From the NCBI GenBank assembly GCA_031254175.1, contig JAIRUY010000043.1, forward strand, positions 1-14,418: 14,418 nucleotides of DNA, written 5' to 3'. The translations under genes were made by a program, and so were the position numbers. Origin of the DNA: Treponema sp. GTDB lineage: Bacteria; Spirochaetota; Spirochaetia; Treponematales; Breznakiellaceae. Under the pieces are notes generated by a model, which was not told the origin of the DNA, made no database searches, and saw nothing but the letters and a program-made list of their open reading frames with translations. Below, one piece after another: positions 1 through 6,712 of this stretch (the first letter of the stretch is position 1; each line of letters starts with the position of its first letter).

Positions 1-2
1 AA

Positions 3-236
3 AGTGGAAAAAATTATGGTACAGTTGTATGTTTGTGACTTTCTTCAAATCCATGGGACATAAGTACAGGTTTTTCTGGAAAATGTCAAGCAAGACACAA
101 TAAACAGGATTGGAAGACTGCGGCAGTAAAGAATTGCCTTGGCCGTTACCATAAGATTTTATGTAGCTGAAGGGATACTGTAGGAACCACGGTTAGCGCC
201 CGTCCAGGCGGAAGCCCCAAGGCTTTTAAAGTCAAG
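3..236 (+). pseudogene. Decayed tnpB-like remnant (IS200/IS605 type), 3' end only
   Basis: No intact gene covers this stretch. In the + frame starting at base 3 the translation has in-frame TGA codons at 36-38 and 168-170. Between them is a segment (about 96-134) reading R-H-N-K-Q-D-W-K-T-A-A-V-K-N. This resembles the TnpB C-terminal signature H-(D/N)-R-D-x-N-A-A-x-N-I, with one residue inserted. After the second stop, 171-224 reads RDTVGTTVSARPGGSPKA, similar in style to the variable tail of TnpB proteins. The DNA at 210-227 (GGAAGCC, CCAA, GGCTTTT) forms a short hairpin like those at IS200/IS605 right ends. The zinc-ribbon cysteines are not recognisable. I infer an old, inactive insertion whose 5' part lies outside the window. 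The match is by eye and the frame is not certain. Confidence 0.45.
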
Positions 237-1280
237 CTATTCACCGATAAGTTCGTTTTTTTGTCCGGTTATTCTATTTACCTGGTCATTTATTCTTTCT
301 GCCGTTTTTTCAGATTCATTGAATTTACCCAAAGCGTTACCGAGATGTTTACCGACTAAACTGAAATCAGCGAAAAATTTCCCGAATCTATCCTGAATTT
401 TTGACAGTTCGCCAAGTATCGTTTTTGCATCCTGCTCAATTTTTAGGCCTTTTAATCCGTACACAAGAGCTATCAGGTAGGCATAAAAACTGTTCGGGGA
501 AACAGGAATTACACGCTTGGACATGGCATAATGTAAAACTTCATAATCTTTATTGGTCAGAGAATCATTAATTATGGTTTCATAGAAAACATTCTCTGCC
601 GGAATATACATCATCGCAAAATCAAAATTATTCTCCGCCGGGTTAATGTATTTTGAAGCAATCTCATCAATACGTTTCTTGACACTGGAAATAAATTCTT
701 TTTTATATTGCTTTTTATCTTCTTCATTATCCGCGCCAACAAGCCTTAAAAAACTTTCTAAGGGAAATTTTGAGTCCACCGGAACAATTCCGTCTCCAAG
801 TTTTATAACAGCATCTACCTGTGTACCGTTTTTAAAATTATATTTTATTTCATAATTTTCTTTTGGGAATATTTGTCTCAGCATTTCTTCCAAAAAGTAT
901 TCGCCCAAATTACCCCGAAGCTTCGGCGCCTGCAATATATCCTGAAGTGAAGAAATATTTTCTCCTATATTTTGAAGGTTCTTTGCGGTGGTTTCTATAG
1001 CGCCAAGTTTGTTATGAATATCACCGATAACGCGGTTTGAATTATCAAGTTGTCTTGTTATGTTACTCTGAGCCGAACTGAAGCTTTGTCCCATATCCAT
1101 AAGAAATCTTTTCTGGCTTTCCAATTGTTTGGTTTTAAGTTCATTTATTTCGTTTTTCAGATCAAGCAATTGAGGAGAAATATCATTCGGCTTACCTGAA
1201 TAGAGCTTAACCAGAATAAGGATTACAAGTAAAAACAAAAGTGCAAACGCGAAGAGCGCAGTTACAATTAAAATATTCAT
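237..1280 (-). CDS. rmuC: RmuC-family protein (DNA recombination-limiting, PD-(D/E)xK-like)
   Basis: The 347-residue protein has an N-terminal membrane anchor (about residues 3-26), a predicted coiled coil (about 35-118) and the RmuC core from about 118. Core marks are KLRGNLGE (120-127), QVDAV with D156, and PVDSKFP with D169 and K171, the expected acidic and D-x-K positions of the restriction-endonuclease-like fold. RmuC is known to limit inversions at short inverted repeats in E. coli; the E. coli protein is longer (about 475 residues), but short forms are common. I chose ATG 1278-1280 because GGGAG lies about 9 nt upstream and the protein then starts directly with the anchor. The longer reading frame to 1346 overlaps the preceding gene and adds 22 residues with no ribosome site. 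It follows the DUF5107 gene by 19 nt, so it is probably the last gene of the sugar operon. Its TAG lies in the apparent right end of the tnpB remnant. Confidence 0.88.
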   Translation of the reverse strand: MNILIVTALFAFALLFLLVILILVKLYSGKPNDISPQLLDLKNEINELKTKQLESQKRFLMDMGQSFSSAQSNITRQLDNSNRVIGDIHNKLGAIETTAKNLQNIGENISSLQDILQAPKLRGNLGEYFLEEMLRQIFPKENYEIKYNFKNGTQVDAVIKLGDGIVPVDSKFPLESFLRLVGADNEEDKKQYKKEFISSVKKRIDEIASKYINPAENNFDFAMMYIPAENVFYETIINDSLTNKDYEVLHYAMSKRVIPVSPNSFYAYLIALVYGLKGLKIEQDAKTILGELSKIQDRFGKFFADFSLVGKHLGNALGKFNESEKTAERINDQVNRITGQKNELIGE

Positions 1281-1299
1281 TGGTATTTCTCCCGAATTG

Positions 1300-3363
1300 T
1301 TAATACATCCGAAAGTCAATTTCTCTGGGAGGAACAACAGAGCCATCAGCCATGGCTTTTTTTATCTTTTCTTCCGCTTCATTTCGCGTCATGCCTGTTT
1401 TGCAAAGACGCCTGACTTCCCTCTCTGTCCATATTTCAATAAACACAGTATTACCTTCGCGAAGGTGCGCCTGCTCAATGGAAAATATTTTATCAAGAAA
1501 AGAATCGTCTCCGCGATTCAGGGCAATTTTGGCAGCAGCCTCCAAAATGGGGACAGATAATTTTTCAAACTGTCCATTGGACCGCTGCAATCCAACTTTG
1601 TTCATGTAGGCATCCAATTCTGCGGCGGCTTCATCTTCCTTTCCGGCAGTCAGCAGAAGAGGGATATACTCTTCTGCAAAAGATTGATCCTCACTTCCGG
1701 CCAAACACAAAGCGCGGCGATAAAGGTCAAGCGCGGACTGAATGTCACTTGAGCGAATTGCGGCAAGAGCAAGGTTCCGGCAGGCCCAGGGGTTTTCTTT
1801 TTGTTTAAGTGATTCTTTCCAGTGTTTTTCAGCCTGTTCGACATTTCCGTTTTCAAAATAAATTACACCCAAATGATAGGGAGTCAGCCAGTCACCTTTA
1901 CGAATTTGGCCTGCCTTTAAAAGTTTTTCCCAGTCTTCATCAACTACAAAACTTCCCGGGCAATCCTCAGGCATTTGTATTGGAAGCAAACCTGTCCGCA
2001 AAAGTTCAGCCCATGGTTTTTCCGGTTCGCCGATAGAATCATCGGGGAATGACAAACCGTTCGGAGCGGACTGGTTTTTCAGCTGCGTTTCCAATGCGCC
2101 CCAGCCGCTTCCCATGCAGATAATCTTCGCTTCCATGCTGCTGCGTTTGCGTCCCTGTTCAAGAGCATCATTTAACTCGCAAACGCCGATATGTTTTGTC
2201 AGCTGATCTTTTATGTACTCCCTTGCGGCAGGGTAATTTTCCTGATGGCTCAAGTCTCGATCCGCCTTAAAAGCAGTGAAAGCCTCTGCCCAGTCAATAA
2301 CCTGACCGCCTTTGATGTCTGAAGTGTGAAGCTGTGTCGGCGCAAGGCCTGCCTGCACTTCCAGATATCTTTCCTGTTCCGGCAGAGTAAGAAAATCCTG
2401 CCAGCGCTGCCCTCCCCTGCCTGAACCCCAGCAGAACATTTTCCTGTAGGTCAAGGGAAGAGTCGACATTTCTCCATAAGCAAAACCGTCTTCGTACACT
2501 GCGCTTTCCCAGGGCAGAGAGTCTTGACTGCCATTTTCGCCGCAGAGATCGTTTTGAAAAAAATACTCATTTGAATAATCAGATAACGCAGGATAGCTTG
2601 CGTCTTTGCCCGGCAAAACCGGCAAATCCGGAAGTTTTCCATAATCCATCGTTTTGACTTTCCCTGTACCCGGCACGATATAGATCACTTCATCACAGGC
2701 GCTAAAAACACGCATTCCGGGAGTTTCCGGAATTGCCGCATTCATCCAGTAGTATAAAGGTTTGTCTTTTTTGCATGTATTTTCAATTCTTGTATAACAA
2801 AACAAAACATCAGAATTTGCCGGAAGGATGAATTCTATACGCCAGAAAAGCTGTGTCTGGCGTTCAAACTCCCAGAGCCGCAGAATTGTCAGGCCTTCAT
2901 CTTCCAAAATACCGGCGAAGACCGGCGAACATGCATGCACTGTATGACCAAAGCGGCCGATGTTCCATTCAATTCCGCCGGAAAACCACGCGTCCCTGAT
3001 TGCGAGGTTTGCAGGTCTGAACACAGGGTTACGGTAAATTATGTCACGGCTGCGCTTTTTATCAAAAAGCGACCAAAGCCGCCCTCCCAGAGCGGGGATG
3101 AATTCAGCGATCAGAAAATCGTTTTCCATTATCACAGAATCGAATTCCATATCAACAAGTTCCCGGTTGTAACGATCCTGCTTAGTATACGGAAGAAGAC
3201 GAAAACCGGTCTCCCGCCCAAAACTGTATTTTTTATTTTCCGGAATATGCTGTCCTGCCGCTACCGCAAGATCCGGCTGCCGGAAAAAAGGCTGCGGATT
3301 TTCCCCGCAAAGCGGCGACCCTTTCAATTTCAATTTGCTTTGTCGAATTACTGTACCTTTCAT
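1300..3363 (-). CDS. DUF5107 domain protein with C-terminal TPR-like repeats
   Basis: The 687-residue protein has no signal peptide or membrane segment, so it is probably cytoplasmic. Residues about 75-370 carry DUF5107 hallmarks: ALGGRLWSLFDK (91-102), RNPVFRPANLA (111-121), AWFSGGIEWNIG (125-136), YYWMNAAIPET (204-214), and EVQAGLAPTQ (335-344). The N-terminal part resembles the galactose-mutarotase-like beta-sandwich found in many sugar-active proteins. Residues about 490-590 look like TPR helices (YHLGVIYFENGNVEQAEKHW at 496-515). The reaction is not something I can name. From position it should act on what the adjacent importer brings in; a glycoside-cleaving or sugar-binding role is inference. 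It begins 9 nt after the second permease stops, so it is in the same operon. The ribosome site is weak (AAAGG about 13 nt before ATG), which suggests coupling to permease translation. Conserved acidic and aromatic residues in the DUF5107 part (E132, W133, E335) are candidate active-site residues. Confidence 0.85.
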   Translation of the reverse strand: MKGTVIRQSKLKLKGSPLCGENPQPFFRQPDLAVAAGQHIPENKKYSFGRETGFRLLPYTKQDRYNRELVDMEFDSVIMENDFLIAEFIPALGGRLWSLFDKKRSRDIIYRNPVFRPANLAIRDAWFSGGIEWNIGRFGHTVHACSPVFAGILEDEGLTILRLWEFERQTQLFWRIEFILPANSDVLFCYTRIENTCKKDKPLYYWMNAAIPETPGMRVFSACDEVIYIVPGTGKVKTMDYGKLPDLPVLPGKDASYPALSDYSNEYFFQNDLCGENGSQDSLPWESAVYEDGFAYGEMSTLPLTYRKMFCWGSGRGGQRWQDFLTLPEQERYLEVQAGLAPTQLHTSDIKGGQVIDWAEAFTAFKADRDLSHQENYPAAREYIKDQLTKHIGVCELNDALEQGRKRSSMEAKIICMGSGWGALETQLKNQSAPNGLSFPDDSIGEPEKPWAELLRTGLLPIQMPEDCPGSFVVDEDWEKLLKAGQIRKGDWLTPYHLGVIYFENGNVEQAEKHWKESLKQKENPWACRNLALAAIRSSDIQSALDLYRRALCLAGSEDQSFAEEYIPLLLTAGKEDEAAAELDAYMNKVGLQRSNGQFEKLSVPILEAAAKIALNRGDDSFLDKIFSIEQAHLREGNTVFIEIWTEREVRRLCKTGMTRNEAEEKIKKAMADGSVVPPREIDFRMY

Positions 3364-3372
3364 AAAATATTT

Positions 3373-4260
3373 CTAGCCTTTAATCGCGCCGGCTGTTACG
3401 CCCTTAATTATTCTGTCCGAAAGAAAAATATACAAAATAAATGTGGGCAGGAACACAATGACAACGCTTGCGAACATACCGCCCCAGTCACCAGTATAAC
3501 GCATGGATTGAATCATATTGTACAATCCAACCGCTACAGGCCGGACATTAGGCCTGTTAGCAAAAATCAACGACATAAAAAACTCGTTCCAAATCGTTAT
3601 AAAATTAAAAACCGTAAGCGTAACGAGACCCGGCTGAACCAGCGGGAACATGATATTCCAGAAAGTCCTGATGGGATTACATCCGTCTATTGCAGCCGAC
3701 TCTTCATAAGTAACGCTTAAGTTTTTAAAATAAGCCAGCATAAAGAAAACTCCGAAAGGCACATTCATTCCTATATATAAAAACATAATTACCCAGCGGT
3801 TGTTGACCAGCCTAAAAACAGATGCAAGGCCGAATAGCGGCATGATGAGCATGATTACCGGGATGCCGAGAGCAGCGGCAAACATATTTTGAATAATCGT
3901 ATTGCCGCGAAAATTATAACGCGACAAAGCGTAAGATGCCGGGCACGAAATAAGAATGATGGCAGTACAGGAAACAATGGTATATAAAAGGGAGTTCATA
4001 AAAAATACCGAGACTCGCTGGGTATTCCATGCTTTAACATAATTTTCAAACTGAAAACCGCTTCTGAACTGAAACATGTGGTCTGAGAAAATTTCAGATG
4101 AAGTGGAAAGAGAAGCGAAAAAGACCCAGCCTATCAGGACGAAAGTAAAGGCCACCCACACTATTACCAGAAAATAACTAATAGCATTTTTCATGCTAGC
4201 TTCTTTCCTGCGCCGCTGATTAGCAGCGTAATATGATCTCGAATATGAAACTTGTCTCAT
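3373..4260 (-). CDS. CUT1 sugar ABC transporter permease (MalG/UgpE type)
   Basis: This 295-residue inner-membrane permease has about six hydrophobic helices. The cytoplasmic EAA loop that docks the ATPase is at about 185-206 (YEESAAIDG followed by IMFP). The N-terminal 22 residues are basic and precede the first helix (about 27-50). I chose ATG 4258-4260 because it lies one base after the upstream permease's TAG, with GGAG 8 nt before it, giving tight coupling. A second ATG at 4192-4194, with AGGAAAG upstream, would give a 273-residue protein and is a real alternative. The frame stays open to 4323, inside the previous gene, but that start has no support. It pairs with the MalF-like permease to form the heterodimeric channel. 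The sugar is not predictable from the permease alone; the neighbouring kinase hints at an amino-sugar compound. Confidence 0.93.
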   Translation of the reverse strand: MRQVSYSRSYYAANQRRRKEASMKNAISYFLVIVWVAFTFVLIGWVFFASLSTSSEIFSDHMFQFRSGFQFENYVKAWNTQRVSVFFMNSLLYTIVSCTAIILISCPASYALSRYNFRGNTIIQNMFAAALGIPVIMLIMPLFGLASVFRLVNNRWVIMFLYIGMNVPFGVFFMLAYFKNLSVTYEESAAIDGCNPIRTFWNIMFPLVQPGLVTLTVFNFITIWNEFFMSLIFANRPNVRPVAVGLYNMIQSMRYTGDWGGMFASVVIVFLPTFILYIFLSDRIIKGVTAGAIKG

Positions 4261-4261
4261 G

Positions 4262-5176
4262 CTATAACTCCGTATCGTCTTTTCGCACAATAAGGCTCGT
4301 GGAGAAAAACACCGCAATAACAATCAGCATCATTGTCATACCAATTGCCGCTCCTGCCCCAGAGTCACGGACAACATTCGCCGACGAAGACGCTCCAAAA
4401 ACAAGCTGGTACATATAATTCAACGGCGCAACCGTATCATTGGAAAGATTTACAGGGCTGAAAAGCTGGCCCCAAACAAAGAAACCTACAATAAATACCG
4501 TCCACATAACTATATTTGTACGCGTAACACCGCGTATAAAGGGAAGAGTTATGTGAATAAAACGCTGAAATATATTGGCTCCTTCCATCGTGGCAGAGTC
4601 ATGATAATCTTTAGGTATCTGTTCAATGCCGCTGATAAAAATCAGCATGTGGTAGCCAACCATGCCGAAACAATAGGCTACAAGCAAACTCCAAAAACGC
4701 AGTCCCGGACCTGTCCAGTGAATTTGACCGGATTCAACAATTTTTAGGGTAGACAGAATACTGTTTAAAAGACCGTATTCCGGATTATAAACATAATTCA
4801 GCCACATGGTTCCCATGGCAACGGCGCTTACAACATTCGGAAGGTAAATTACGGCGCGGAAAAATTTGGCTGCCTTAAAATTTTCTGTTGTCAGAATCAT
4901 CGCAAAGACCATGGCCAAAAACATCACGCCAAGTCCGCCGAAAAACCAAATCCGCCCGATGTTTTTCATGGATTGAATAAATATCGCAGTATTAAAAATT
5001 TTAATGTAATTGCCCAAGCCGTTAAAAGACCACTTTGAAACCGGATCAGACACGCTTTCAACGGCAAAAAAACTCATAACAATGGTGCGGATGGTGGGGT
5101 AAAGGAAAATTATCAAATAGAAAAGCACCGCAGGTCCTAAAAAAATTAAAATAACCGATCTATTTGGTTTTAACAT
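4262..5176 (-). CDS. CUT1 sugar ABC transporter permease (MalF/UgpA type)
   Basis: This 304-residue permease starts with a typical first helix (PNRSVILIFLGPAVLFY, from residue 4) and has about six transmembrane segments. The EAA loop lies at about 191-211, reading YHDSATMEGAN and ending ITLP; the usual E-A-A is D-S-A here, a common variation. GAGG about 8 nt before ATG 5174-5176 supports the start. The gene follows the binding-protein gene after 151 nt filled with two palindromes, which probably lower permease expression relative to the binding protein. No nucleotide-binding subunit is found in the operon, as is usual for many CUT1 importers that share one ATPase. Confidence 0.94.
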   Translation of the reverse strand: MLKPNRSVILIFLGPAVLFYLIIFLYPTIRTIVMSFFAVESVSDPVSKWSFNGLGNYIKIFNTAIFIQSMKNIGRIWFFGGLGVMFLAMVFAMILTTENFKAAKFFRAVIYLPNVVSAVAMGTMWLNYVYNPEYGLLNSILSTLKIVESGQIHWTGPGLRFWSLLVAYCFGMVGYHMLIFISGIEQIPKDYHDSATMEGANIFQRFIHITLPFIRGVTRTNIVMWTVFIVGFFVWGQLFSPVNLSNDTVAPLNYMYQLVFGASSSANVVRDSGAGAAIGMTMMLIVIAVFFSTSLIVRKDDTEL

Positions 5177-5204
5177 TTTCCATACCTCATACTTTTATAA
5201 ATAA

Positions 5205-5236
5205 AGTTGTTCGGAAACTGAATGTCCCGAACAACT
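5205..5236. repeat. 32-nt palindromic repeat, copy 1 (10-bp arms)
   Basis: AGTTGTTCGG (5205-5214) pairs perfectly with CCGAACAACT (5227-5236) around a 12-nt loop. In the minus-strand mRNA the hairpin is followed by TTATTTAT, a weak U-rich tail, so partial termination before the permease genes is possible. It has the same length as, and matches 25 of 32 positions of, the palindrome at 8899-8930. The inner part of this copy has lost its pairing. Confidence 0.8.
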
Positions 5237-5255
5237 CTATTGAATATTTATTTTA

Positions 5256-5316
5256 CCACAGACCATCACGGACTGTCACGAATAATTTGTTCGTAAAAAA
5301 TCCGTGTGGTTTGCGG
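5256..5316. repeat. Imperfect long inverted repeat in the binding-protein/permease gap
   Basis: CCACAGACCATCACGGA (5256-5272) is nearly complementary to TCCGTGTGGTTTGCGG (5301-5316), with two mismatches and one bulged base. A small inner hairpin is made by ACGAA (5278-5282) and TTCGT (5290-5294). In the minus-strand transcript this folds just after the binding-protein stop codon. Such a hairpin could protect the 3' end of the binding-protein message. The tandem short-unit look (CACAGACC, CACGGACT, CACGAAT) suggests a dispersed repeat element. Confidence 0.6.
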
Positions 5317-5327
5317 TCACGTTAACC

Positions 5328-6566
5328 TTAGCGTCTCATTGCATCGGCAAACTGCTGGGCATTTATACTGCCGCTGATAAGACGCGCGAAGTTAGTTTTA
5401 ATTTTCGCGTTGATATCAGCGCTGTCTTCCATGCCGGCGGCCCAGGGGAGGCGTTTTGTTGTGCCGTCTACGACTGCCTTTGCCTCTGCAAGCTGCCGGG
5501 GCCACTGTGAATCATTACCCATTGGTATACCAAGGCTTTCCATTGCAAGCCCTTCGTCCCAGCGGCCGGTGGTCATCCACACGACCCATTGAAAAGCTTC
5601 TTCGGGATACTTGGTGTTCTTGTTGATACCAAAGCACTGGGCGCCGATGTTATTCGCTTCAATACCGTCTCCAGCCGGGTCAATTGCCGGGAACGCAAAG
5701 GAACCCCAGTTGAAATTGGGGGCATTGCCCTTGATTTCGTTGGGAAGCCATGTGCCGTTAAGGTACATTGCGGCTCTTCCCTGCGCAAACTCATTAACCT
5801 GTCCGGCAGGCCAAACGTTGGACGCGGCATTTGGATGCACGTAACCGTTCCTTGCCATGTTTTCCCAGATCTGTCCGAAACGGAGGACCTGCGGGCCGGA
5901 GAAATCGTTGTTAGCCGACATTCTCATTGTGGCTTCCAAACCGACAATACGGGAAAAACAGTAGCCGGCCAGAGCCGCCATATAGGCATCGTCAACAGTA
6001 ATGCCGTGAATATCAATCGCCTTCAGTCTGGCGCAAACATCAAGAAATTCATTCCATGTTTTTGGCAGAGTGGTTATTCCGGCCCTGCTAAAAAGATCCT
6101 TGTTGTACATAACGGTGAACACAAACGGCTGGTAAGGGATTGTCTTTACCGAACCGCCGCCAAGCTGTCTTACAATATTCATCATGGCGCTGTTAACTAC
6201 CGTGTTAAAGGGCTGACCATTGGTTGTGGAATAGGTTCTGGCTATATACTGATCCAGAGGCAGAAGGTAATTTGCCCAAGCGGAGTTTACCCTGTCAACG
6301 TCTTCATCAAAAATGTCGATGGTTTCCCCGGCATCCAAGGCTGGCTGCAGGGTCATACGAATATCACGGCCGTTAAAGTTAATTTCAATTTTGATCCCTG
6401 TTTCCCTGGTAAAGGCTTCTGCCGCTCTGGCAATTGCCTGCCCCTGTGGTTCAGCTTCATTCCACATAGACCAGTAAACGATTTTTGCTTCATCGGATTT
6501 TTTACAGCCGCTAAAAACCGACAACACCATTAAAACAGCAATAAGTAATACAATGATACGTTTCAT
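5328..6566 (-). CDS. CUT1 sugar ABC transporter solute-binding lipoprotein
   Basis: The 412-residue protein begins with a lipoprotein signal peptide: KR at 2-3, a hydrophobic stretch 4-18, then lipobox F-S-G-C with the lipidated Cys21. The mature part is a family-1 extracellular solute-binding protein. Marks include IVYWSMW (29-35), YNKDLFSRAGI (154-164) with the following TW (170-171), and FAQGRAAMYLNGTW (260-273). It captures a sugar outside the cytoplasmic membrane and hands it to the two permeases. The start at ATG 6564-6566 is decided by an excellent GAGGAGG about 8 nt upstream and by the signal peptide; the open frame to 6680 adds 38 residues from the promoter and leader and is rejected. 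It is the first gene of the operon, read from the promoter at 6622-6650. Many Trp/Tyr residues in the mature part are consistent with a carbohydrate ligand, which cannot be named from sequence. Confidence 0.94.
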   Translation of the reverse strand: MKRIIVLLIAVLMVLSVFSGCKKSDEAKIVYWSMWNEAEPQGQAIARAAEAFTRETGIKIEINFNGRDIRMTLQPALDAGETIDIFDEDVDRVNSAWANYLLPLDQYIARTYSTTNGQPFNTVVNSAMMNIVRQLGGGSVKTIPYQPFVFTVMYNKDLFSRAGITTLPKTWNEFLDVCARLKAIDIHGITVDDAYMAALAGYCFSRIVGLEATMRMSANNDFSGPQVLRFGQIWENMARNGYVHPNAASNVWPAGQVNEFAQGRAAMYLNGTWLPNEIKGNAPNFNWGSFAFPAIDPAGDGIEANNIGAQCFGINKNTKYPEEAFQWVVWMTTGRWDEGLAMESLGIPMGNDSQWPRQLAEAKAVVDGTTKRLPWAAGMEDSADINAKIKTNFARLISGSINAQQFADAMRR

Positions 6567-6591
6567 TTTGAATTTCCTCCTCATCAAAAAT

Positions 6592-6611
6592 GTAGAAACA
6601 TAAGTTTCTAC
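6592..6611. promoter_or_regulatory. 8-4-8 perfect palindrome at the start of the ABC operon leader
   Basis: GTAGAAAC (6592-6599) and GTTTCTAC (6604-6611) are perfect complements around ATAA. Three more pairs, one a T-G wobble, extend it to 6589-6614. It begins about at the predicted transcription start of the ABC operon (-10 at 6622-6627) and ends 22 nt before the ribosome site. It is either a repressor operator placed over +1 to +25 or a 5' leader hairpin. AraC proteins generally bind direct repeats rather than such palindromes, so a second regulator is possible. Confidence 0.6.
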
Positions 6612-6621
6612 GTTCAAAATA

Positions 6622-6650
6622 ATAATATTTTCCTTAATTTTCCATGACAA
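6622..6650 (-). promoter_or_regulatory. Sigma-70-type promoter of the ABC operon
   Basis: On the minus strand, -35 TTGTCA (6645-6650) and -10 TATTAT (6622-6627) each match consensus at five of six positions and are 17 bp apart. The predicted start is near 6615, giving a leader of about 48 nt with a strong ribosome site. Confidence 0.65.
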
Positions 6651-6706
6651 AATCAGTAAATAACATGGACAATTGTGCAAAACTATAATATAGTCATGTA
6701 TATTGA
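6643..6706. promoter_or_regulatory. Possible phased CATG-type repeats for the AraC-type regulator
   Basis: Three related 12-mers begin with CATG: CATGACAAAATC (6643), CATGGACAATTG (6664) and CATGTATATTGA (6695). Their starts are 21 and 31 bp apart, about two and three helical turns. They lie in the gap between the divergent promoters, where AraC proteins usually bind direct half-sites. Similarity beyond CATG is weak, so this is a suggestion only. Confidence 0.25.
6666..6694 (+). promoter_or_regulatory. Sigma-70-type promoter of the AraC-type regulator gene
   Basis: TGGACA (6666-6671) and TATAGT (6689-6694) each match consensus at five of six positions and are 17 bp apart. The start would be near 6701, leaving only about 12 nt before the ATG. 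An overlapping TATAAT at 6684-6689 has no matching -35. The -35 lies 15 bp from that of the divergent ABC promoter, so one regulator could control both. Confidence 0.45.
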
Positions 6707-6712
6707 AATTTT

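Noticed and set aside
210..227. Terminator for rmuC
   Set aside because: On the minus strand the 5-bp stem is not followed by a T-run; it fits an IS right-end hairpin better.
1281..1346. Longer rmuC start at 1346
   Set aside because: It overlaps the DUF5107 gene, lacks a ribosome site and adds residues before the membrane anchor, while ATG 1280 has GGGAG.
2935..3720. 261-codon + strand frame opposite DUF5107 and permease genes
   Set aside because: It spans the junction of two well-supported minus-strand genes and its translation is basic and unstructured.
5589..6533. 314-codon open frame on the + strand opposite the binding-protein gene
   Set aside because: It is antisense to a clearly coding lipoprotein gene, has no recognisable domain and no ribosome site; a shadow frame.
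6669..6676. ACAATTGT palindrome in the divergent promoter gap
   Set aside because: Eight bases is too short and AT-rich to call an operator without other copies.
6567..6680. 38-residue N-terminal extension of the binding protein
   Set aside because: It would put the signal peptide internally and covers the promoter and leader; the strong ribosome site is at 6566.
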